NCBI GenBank assembly: GCA_937871435.1
Contig: CALMQM010000087.1
Coordinates: 1-60,690, forward strand
Source: an uncultured Bacteroidota bacterium
GTDB lineage: Bacteria; Bacteroidota; Bacteroidia; AKYH767-A; 2013-40CM-41-45
Reading direction: 5' to 3'
DNA length: 60,690 nt
In this document: piece by piece, positions 55,195 through 60,690 of the stretch
Numbering within the stretch: position 1 is the first letter of the stretch
How the letters are laid out: the number at the start of each line of letters is the position of its first letter
The notes under the pieces: model-generated
Told to the model about the DNA's origin: nothing
The model's database searches: none
The model's input: only the letters and a program-made list of their open reading frames with translations
Made by a program: the position numbers and the translations under genes

Positions 55195-56883
55195 ATGGGC
55201 AAATTAATGCTTTGTTTAATTTCTGTATTCTTTACTGTTTCACTAAATGGACAGACATGGAATTGGGCTGAACAAAAAAGTTGTGCCAATTTCAGTTCAA
55301 AGGTGACGCCAAATCCGGATGGGACATTTTTTTTCAGCGGTAGCTTTAAGGATACCATGGTTATTGGTACTCAAACATTGATCAGTCAGTCTACAGGATG
55401 GGACATGTTTCTGTCCAAATTTGATGCTGGAAATAATTTTCTCTGGGCGAAAAGTTTTGGTGGTGACGATAATTATTCCGGGCAGAATTCAATTGAGGGC
55501 TTCAATTTTACCGTAGATTCTCACGGAAATATTGTGATGGTCGGATCATTCGCGGGTACTTTTGTTGTCAATTCTGATACGCTCCGTTCGGTCAATAACT
55601 GGCAGGATGCTTTTATTGCAAAATGCGATTCGTCTGGAAATTTTATTTGGATAAAGCATATCGCTGCCCGGGCAGCGGAAGGTTTCTCAAGAATATTTCT
55701 CGATCAGAATGATAATATTAATGCCATGGGAGGATATGTAGATTACGATTCACAGGATACATTGGTATTTATGAATCATGAACTTCCCACTGACTCATTC
55801 ATTATTCCTTTTACAAGATACATTGATGGATTATTGGTTCGTTTTGATCCCGATGGAAATGCTCTGGGATTGAATTATTGGAATGGCCCTGAGGATGAGC
55901 AACCATTTTCTGCTGTTATGGACAATTCCGGAAGCATTTATTTTCGTCAGTTAATTGATAGTATGGCTATTGATGGAAATGATACAATTCGCTCTTACGG
56001 AAAAAAAGATGTTGTTCTTCGAAAAATAAATTCATCCGGACAAAAAGTTTGGACCAAACATTTTGGAAATGTAAATAATGATGCTATGACCATGATAAAA
56101 TTAATCGGGGATCGTATTTTCGTTTATGGTACCATCGACTCGGTTACAACAATTGGTTCACAAACGATTACTTCGAATGGCTATCAGGATATTTATTGTG
56201 CATGGATGGATACATCAGGAGAAATTTCATCAATTCGATATTTTGGAGGTGACACATCATTTATTCAACCCTATTTTGTACCGGATGTGAATGAAAACGG
56301 AGATATTTATTTTCCTGCTATGCAATATGGAACAATTTCGTTTGATACAGCAATTGTGACTTCTCCCGCTGGTAATTCCACAAATATTTTGCTGATCATG
56401 GATTCAGCATTTCATGTCAAGCGGGTGATCCGTAGCGCAGATATAGGACCTGAGCTTTATTTTGGAGTGGTAACGTGTACAAATTCAGGCGCGATTGTAA
56501 ATGGTTATTTTACTGATTCAGCAACGTTTTCCGGGATTGTTTTGACTGAAGACACAAGTTGTACCCGCAATCACAATTTTTTGGCCTCATTGAATTTTAC
56601 AAATTCCATTGATGAGTTACAATCCATTCAAGATGTAAAGATCTATCCGAATCCTTCAACCGGAATTTTTGACATTGCATTTGATGCGCAAACTCCAGGA
56701 ACCTATAAATTTGATATTTACTCACTATTGGGTGAACACATTCTCGCAGATAAACTCGAATGCAAAACAGGGGAGAATGTGATTCATGTGAAACACTCTG
56801 ATTTATTTAAACCGGGAATATATTTTGTTTCATTGGGAAATGAAAAATACGGCAGGTTAGCCTGCAAACTCATTGTTCAATAG
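55195..56883 (+). CDS. Secreted repeat (propeller-like) T9SS protein
   Basis: The protein has 562 residues. A signal peptide (MGKLMLCLISVFFTVSLNGQ) leads into WNWAEQKSC and a region of ~450 residues with about six repeats containing DGTFFFSGSF, GNIVMVGSFAG, DAFIAKCDSSGNFIWIKHI and related elements, a propeller or sheet family common in Bacteroidota secretomes (SBBP-like repeats). The C-terminal ~75 residues are a T9SS type A domain (IYPNPSTGIFDI, KPGIYFVSL). Function unknown; no catalytic motif is apparent. It resembles the proteins at 16582 and 58804 in overall plan. Confidence 0.82.
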   Translation: MGKLMLCLISVFFTVSLNGQTWNWAEQKSCANFSSKVTPNPDGTFFFSGSFKDTMVIGTQTLISQSTGWDMFLSKFDAGNNFLWAKSFGGDDNYSGQNSIEGFNFTVDSHGNIVMVGSFAGTFVVNSDTLRSVNNWQDAFIAKCDSSGNFIWIKHIAARAAEGFSRIFLDQNDNINAMGGYVDYDSQDTLVFMNHELPTDSFIIPFTRYIDGLLVRFDPDGNALGLNYWNGPEDEQPFSAVMDNSGSIYFRQLIDSMAIDGNDTIRSYGKKDVVLRKINSSGQKVWTKHFGNVNNDAMTMIKLIGDRIFVYGTIDSVTTIGSQTITSNGYQDIYCAWMDTSGEISSIRYFGGDTSFIQPYFVPDVNENGDIYFPAMQYGTISFDTAIVTSPAGNSTNILLIMDSAFHVKRVIRSADIGPELYFGVVTCTNSGAIVNGYFTDSATFSGIVLTEDTSCTRNHNFLASLNFTNSIDELQSIQDVKIYPNPSTGIFDIAFDAQTPGTYKFDIYSLLGEHILADKLECKTGENVIHVKHSDLFKPGIYFVSLGNEKYGRLACKLIVQ

Positions 56884-56965
56884 CTGTTCCAATTTGTTGT
56901 AGAGGATAAAAATTTCGGAAAAGTATTTGGATCAAAATGAACTGGTATTATAGTGGATAATTCAA

Positions 56966-57199
56966 CTATAATTTTTCCACTTTAATAATTTTAACCGGAC
57001 AATTTTTCGCCGCTATCATATTGACTTCGTATTCGTGATTGTCAACGAGTATTGAATAAATTCCTTTTTTTTCAATGCCTCCTACCAATGTGCATTTCCC
57101 ATCACGTCGAGATACTCTCCAACGATCTTCAGCTGCTTCGACACATGCATTGCATCCTATACACTTATCACGATACTGTGAGATTCTTACTTTGTTCAC
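56966..57199 (-). CDS. Single-cluster ferredoxin
   Basis: This small protein (77 residues) has a CIGCNAC cluster motif (residues ~13-19) and a distant NCPVKI cysteine (~68), giving four cysteines for one [4Fe-4S] cluster. Between them lies a basic stretch with WRVSRRDGKC. The start is GTG at 57199, overlapping the TGA of the upstream U32 gene by four bases (GTGA), which implies translational coupling. A partner ferredoxin for the U32 enzyme is the natural inference, as these enzymes bind Fe-S clusters, but electron donation is not proven here. The gene has no promoter of its own. Confidence 0.88.
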   Translation of the reverse strand: MNKVRISQYRDKCIGCNACVEAAEDRWRVSRRDGKCTLVGGIEKKGIYSILVDNHEYEVNMIAAKNCPVKIIKVEKL

Positions 57200-58443
57200 G
57201 CGTCAGTCAGTTTGTATATTTTGTCTGAAGGCCGGATTTTTTCCGGGATAGGAGTGGTGATCACGTCACCTTTTTTTGCCATTTGTGCGGAAACTTCATT
57301 GACCATCATTTCATTTATAACAACATGGATATAACCTGTGGTTGGACCGGTTACTATGATTTCGTCTCCAACAAAAAGCTGATGTGCTTCCAGTTGAATT
57401 TCCCCGATTCCCGCCTTATCAAAATATTTTACTCCGCGTCCAATATAAATTTTCTTCTTCGTGGATTTGGAACCATATTCGTTGTTCCATTCACCCATCG
57501 TTCGTCCCAAATAATATCCGTCCCAGAATCCTCGGTTGTAGACAGTGCTTAACCTTTCTATCCATTCTTTCACTTTGGCTTCTGAATAATTTCCATCATA
57601 CCAGGCATCAATTGCTTCACGGTAACAAGAAGTTACAGTATGCACATAATCAGCTGCTCTCCCACGCCCTTCGATTTTCAACACCTTCACTCCTGTAGCC
57701 ATGATTTGGTCGAGAAATCCTATGGTACACAAATCTTTGGCTGACATGATATACTCATTGTCTACTTCAAATTCAGTTCCTGTTTCTTTATCACTCACTA
57801 CATAACTTCTTCTGCAATTTTGAATGCAGGCACCGCGATTGGCAGATGCAAAATCAGAATGCAGACTGAGATAGCACTTGCCGGAGATTGCCATGCATAA
57901 TGCTCCATGAGCGAAAATCTCTATTTCAATCAGATTGCCTTTTGGGCCTCTGAGATCTCTGGATGAAATTTGCCTTACAATTTCTGCTACTTGTTTCAGG
58001 CTTAATTCACGTGCAAGAACCATGACATCCGCGTAAGAAGAATAAAATTCTACTGTATCAATATTGCTGATATTTGCCTGAGTGGAAATATGAATTTCCA
58101 TCCCGATTTTTTTTGCATAGTTCAAAACTGCATGATCTGATGCAATTAATGCCGTGATGCCGCTGGATTTTGCTTTGTCAATGATCCTTTTCATCAGAGA
58201 AATGTCGTGATCATACAACACTGTGTTTAAAGTAAGGTAAGTTTTCACATTATGTTCCTTACAAATACCGGCAATATGTTCCAGATCTTCTGTCTTAAAA
58301 TTATTGGTTGATCTTGCCCGCATATTCAGTTGTTCCACGCCAAAATATACAGACTGGCATCCTGCTTTAATTGCTGCTTGCAGAGATTCATAAGAACCAG
58401 CAGGAGACATCAGTTCAACACGGTTGTTTTCTTGATTTTTCAT
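57196..58443 (-). CDS. U32 peptidase-family protein (TrhP/RlhA-like)
   Basis: The protein has about 415 residues from the ATG at 58443. The start is VELMSPAGSYESLQAAIKAG, followed by VYFGVEQLNMRA. The family signature is HGALCMAISGKCYLS followed by GACIQNCRR, giving four conserved cysteines for an Fe-S cluster. Despite the peptidase name, the E. coli members TrhP and RlhA act in RNA hydroxylation (tRNA U34 and 23S rRNA C2501). A tRNA or rRNA modification role is therefore favoured over proteolysis. A TTG at 58452 lies inside the -7 element and is rejected. A ferredoxin gene overlaps the 3-prime end by four bases. Confidence 0.9.
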   Translation of the reverse strand: MKNQENNRVELMSPAGSYESLQAAIKAGCQSVYFGVEQLNMRARSTNNFKTEDLEHIAGICKEHNVKTYLTLNTVLYDHDISLMKRIIDKAKSSGITALIASDHAVLNYAKKIGMEIHISTQANISNIDTVEFYSSYADVMVLARELSLKQVAEIVRQISSRDLRGPKGNLIEIEIFAHGALCMAISGKCYLSLHSDFASANRGACIQNCRRSYVVSDKETGTEFEVDNEYIMSAKDLCTIGFLDQIMATGVKVLKIEGRGRAADYVHTVTSCYREAIDAWYDGNYSEAKVKEWIERLSTVYNRGFWDGYYLGRTMGEWNNEYGSKSTKKKIYIGRGVKYFDKAGIGEIQLEAHQLFVGDEIIVTGPTTGYIHVVINEMMVNEVSAQMAKKGDVITTPIPEKIRPSDKIYKLTDA

Positions 58444-58449
58444 AGCCCG

Positions 58450-58457
58450 CAAAAATA
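58450..58457 (-). promoter_or_regulatory. Candidate -7 element of the U32-family gene, near-leaderless
   Basis: The minus strand reads TATTTTTG, an exact TAnnTTTG match, ending 6 bases before the ATG at 58443. The predicted leader is about 3 bases. Confidence 0.45.
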
Positions 58458-58733
58458 CAGCTTCCGCAAAGTATAGGGTAGAGTGGAAGGATGACTTCCG
58501 TCATTGCATATGGAAATTGTAATTTTGTTTTCAGCAGAAAATTTACTTTTTATGTCAAATAATAATAGGTGATCTGACTTACCATGTCAAAACATCCTTT
58601 GGTTTTGTGGATAAACTCCGGTTTTACAATGTTGTGACTTCCAGCAGTCCAAAATCTTCATTTTCGCTCTTAAATCATAGGTCAAATACTTACTTCTTAA
58701 CACTTGGCTTTTGATTTTTTCACAACAATTTAA
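58458..58733. other. Divergent intergenic region with no gene
   Basis: I see no gene in this stretch between the promoters of the U32-family and T9SS-like genes. A single DnaA-box-like TGTGGATAA occurs at 58606-58614. No cluster of boxes, AT-rich repeat tract or GATC pattern accompanies it, so it is not an origin signal. Confidence 0.4.
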
Positions 58734-58763
58734 TTGTAGTCAGTTTGAAGCTTGCTATCTTCG
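58734..58763 (+). promoter_or_regulatory. Candidate Bacteroidota promoter of the last gene
   Basis: TTG (58734-58736) is followed after 19 bases by TATCTTCG (58756-58763), a one-mismatch variant of TAnnTTTG. The predicted leader to the ATG at 58804 is about 37 bases. Confidence 0.45.
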
Positions 58764-58803
58764 TCACAAGAGAAAACAACTCAACTCTCTTTCCTTTCTC
58801 TCG

Positions 58804-60690
58804 ATGAATTTTCGCTCAGTACTTTGGGTATTTTTAGTTTGTTTTCTCATCGGATATGACCTTCAGGCATTGCCCGGTTTTGAACGCGTTTATGGTGGAT
58901 TAAATCAGGAAACTGCGAACTACATTCAACCAACTAAAGATCATGGTTACATTCTTGTTGGAACAGCAATGGATCCGATTTTCGGGACCCATTCCTATTA
59001 TGTTCTGAAACTGGATAGTACAGGAAAAGAGGAGTGGTCAAAAATACTTGGAGATCCATTGGATGCTTTTGGTTATGCTATCGTTCAAACCTATGACGGA
59101 AACTTTGCACTCGTTGGATCACATATTGGAATTTTTTACGATGGAATTGCGGAGGTACTCTTACTTGACAGCAACGGTTCAATCATTAACTCCAATTCAT
59201 TTCCCCCATCTGAAGGATGGGGAACCGCCGGAATTGGAATAGTTCAAACTACTGACAGCAATCTCGCGATCTCTACATATACAGACGGATTCATTTCTCA
59301 AAATTATTATTCTCTCTTCAAACTTGCCCCTGATCTGAGTACCAGCTGGACGAACTTTCTGTCGTATGATGGGTCGATGGTGAATGTTCACGATGTCATC
59401 CAGCAACAAGACGGCAGTTATTTTTCACTCGGATATTACGATTATTTTTACTACGTCTTTCCTCCAATTGATCAGGCAACTGCCATCAGAAAATTTGCAT
59501 CGGACGGAACTTTACTGGTCGATTCAGTGTTTGCGCTGTATTCAATTTCAAATTCAATTACTGCTACTTCCGATAGCGGTATCATGATATCAGGATATCA
59601 GGATTCCCTTGACAGGCGTTCGATTGTGCTCACAAGACTCAATACGAATGCTACTCCACTATGGCAAAAAAGTTACCTGGCTCAGGGTTTTCAGGATGGA
59701 TTTCTTGTACGTCAAACCAGTGATGGCGGATTTGCTATTTTAAGTACTGTAGACGGAGTACTCCGGAATCAACATGATATTCAGTTAATGAAAGTGAATG
59801 CGAATGGCGACAGTCTGTGGTCAAAAAACTACGGTTCATATCTGGATGAACGAGCATTGCATTTTGAAGAAACATCAGACAGCGGATTTGTGATTTTGGG
59901 AAGTACTACAAGTTACAACAATTCAAAAATCTATGTTGTAAAGACTGACAGCCTCGGGGAAATTAGTTTTCCATACTCTGTGAACGGGAGCGGAAATTAT
60001 TTTTGTTCCGGAGATACAGCCTCGTTGAGTTTACTACCATCACCTGATCCTGGTTCTCAGATTCTATGGTCATCTGGAGAGACAACTGACACAATCCAGG
60101 TAACTGCTACCGGAAATTACTCTGCTAGTGTTATAGACCAAAATGGAGATACTGCACGTGCTTCTGTTTTTCCCGTATTTTTTGCATCCTTACCCGATGC
60201 GCTGATTTCAGCACAGGACACTCTGTCGCTATGTAGTCAAAGTGTTTTGGAAAACCTCATACCGGGAGATATTACTTTGAGTTATCAATGGTATTTGAAT
60301 GATACTCTGCTCCCAGGTGAAAATACTTCAAAGATTTTACCTGCTTTCGATGGAAAATACTCTTTGATCATTTCAAATTATTGCGGAACGGATACTGCTT
60401 CGGTGTACATCGATACCTTATTTCAATTACCAAGCAAACCAACCCTGAATACAGCTTCGCCTGCTACCATTTGTCCATCGGATAGTTTCAAGCTCGCAGT
60501 GCTGGATACAGGCTTCGCTTATCAATGGTATGCCGACAGTTGGTCGGGAATGCAAATCATTCAGGGAGCTACTGATTCTATTATTTATCTTCATGAACAG
60601 AACACTTACCAGCTTGAAATCACAGATGCAAATGGCACCGTCGAAAACTGCCGACACCCTTCGCGCGGATCGCCGTTGCGCGGGTGCAGG
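58804..60690 (+). CDS. Secreted propeller/Ig-repeat protein, 3-prime truncated
   Basis: The frame is open for 629 codons to the window edge. A signal peptide (LWVFLVCFLIGYDLQA) is followed by an N-terminal propeller-like region of about 370 residues with repeats such as FERVYGGLNQE, DHGYILVGTA, DGNFALVGSH, DGGFAILSTV and DSGFVILGST. After this come Ig-like beta domains of the T9SS-cargo kind with WSSGETTDTIQVTATGNYSA (~400-450), then SYQWYLNDT and AYQWYADSW (~495-600). The C-terminal T9SS domain is not reached. The last ~12 codons are unusually GC-rich and rich in Arg and Pro, unlike the rest, so the end may not be native. Without the tail, T9SS export is inferred from the domain plan. Confidence 0.78.
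   Translation, partial: MNFRSVLWVFLVCFLIGYDLQALPGFERVYGGLNQETANYIQPTKDHGYILVGTAMDPIFGTHSYYVLKLDSTGKEEWSKILGDPLDAFGYAIVQTYDGNFALVGSHIGIFYDGIAEVLLLDSNGSIINSNSFPPSEGWGTAGIGIVQTTDSNLAISTYTDGFISQNYYSLFKLAPDLSTSWTNFLSYDGSMVNVHDVIQQQDGSYFSLGYYDYFYYVFPPIDQATAIRKFASDGTLLVDSVFALYSISNSITATSDSGIMISGYQDSLDRRSIVLTRLNTNATPLWQKSYLAQGFQDGFLVRQTSDGGFAILSTVDGVLRNQHDIQLMKVNANGDSLWSKNYGSYLDERALHFEETSDSGFVILGSTTSYNNSKIYVVKTDSLGEISFPYSVNGSGNYFCSGDTASLSLLPSPDPGSQILWSSGETTDTIQVTATGNYSASVIDQNGDTARASVFPVFFASLPDALISAQDTLSLCSQSVLENLIPGDITLSYQWYLNDTLLPGENTSKILPAFDGKYSLIISNYCGTDTASVYIDTLFQLPSKPTLNTASPATICPSDSFKLAVLDTGFAYQWYADSWSGMQIIQGATDSIIYLHEQNTYQLEITDANGTVENCRHPSRGSPLRGCR

Noticed and set aside
58606..58614. DnaA-box-like TGTGGATAA between divergent genes
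   Set aside because: A single match without neighbouring boxes, an unwinding tract or replication genes is expected by chance and is not an origin.

Overview
The window is a stretch of Bacteroidota chromosome. The evidence is the many secreted proteins that end in type IX secretion (T9SS) sorting domains, one gliding-motility-associated C-terminal domain, a GWxTD lipoprotein, promoters of the Bacteroidota TAnnTTTG -7 type, and almost no Shine-Dalgarno sequences. I found no rRNA or tRNA gene, CRISPR array, transposase or phage gene. Genus or order cannot be fixed from what is visible.

Both ends look non-native. Bases 1 to about 1320 are the minus strand of a proteobacterial-style RTX/DUF4214-like protein. 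It stops abruptly against the last ~75 codons of a plus-strand T9SS cargo gene, so two truncated genes meet at one point. The last ~40 bases are about 75 percent GC, although the reading frame stays open. Assembly joins are the simplest explanation.

Layout. 1.5-7.7 kb: a YciI-like protein, a TPR sensor histidine kinase and two secreted adhesin-like proteins. 7.8-13 kb: a POT peptide transporter and SecA. 13.1-18.2 kb: two secreted beta-propeller T9SS cargo proteins. 18.2-20.9 kb: DUF2795 protein, PduO-type cobalamin adenosyltransferase, LolD-like ATPase and a methyltransferase. 21-24.6 kb: enolase, a small membrane protein, citrate synthase and Tag glycosylase. 24.6-30.3 kb: CoA pyrophosphatase, ABC exporter, an exported LSm-like/TonB-C protein, a PA0069-type radical SAM protein and a DUF922-like HEXXH protein. 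30.4-38.7 kb: RmuC, GWxTD lipoprotein, RlmB-type rRNA methyltransferase, GT39-type glycosyltransferase, a UbiD-family decarboxylase and PlsC. 38.7-46.4 kb: secreted M1 and S8 peptidases, a DUF4442 protein and a nitronate monooxygenase-like enzyme. 46.7-55.1 kb: a fatty-acid beta-oxidation cluster (acyl-CoA ligase, FadN-like, MORN protein, FadA-like, FadE-like). 55.2-60.7 kb: a T9SS cargo protein, a U32 peptidase-family/ferredoxin pair and a truncated T9SS-like protein.

Taken together the genes suggest a heterotroph that degrades protein outside the cell (S8 and M1 peptidases), imports short peptides (POT), and oxidises fatty acids. I see no convincing wholly new multi-gene system. The most interesting leads are regulatory (overlapping divergent promoters, candidate leaderless starts, palindromes at promoters), a module shared by two secreted proteins, and the beta-oxidation cluster whose order matches Bacillus fadNAE with a MORN gene inserted.
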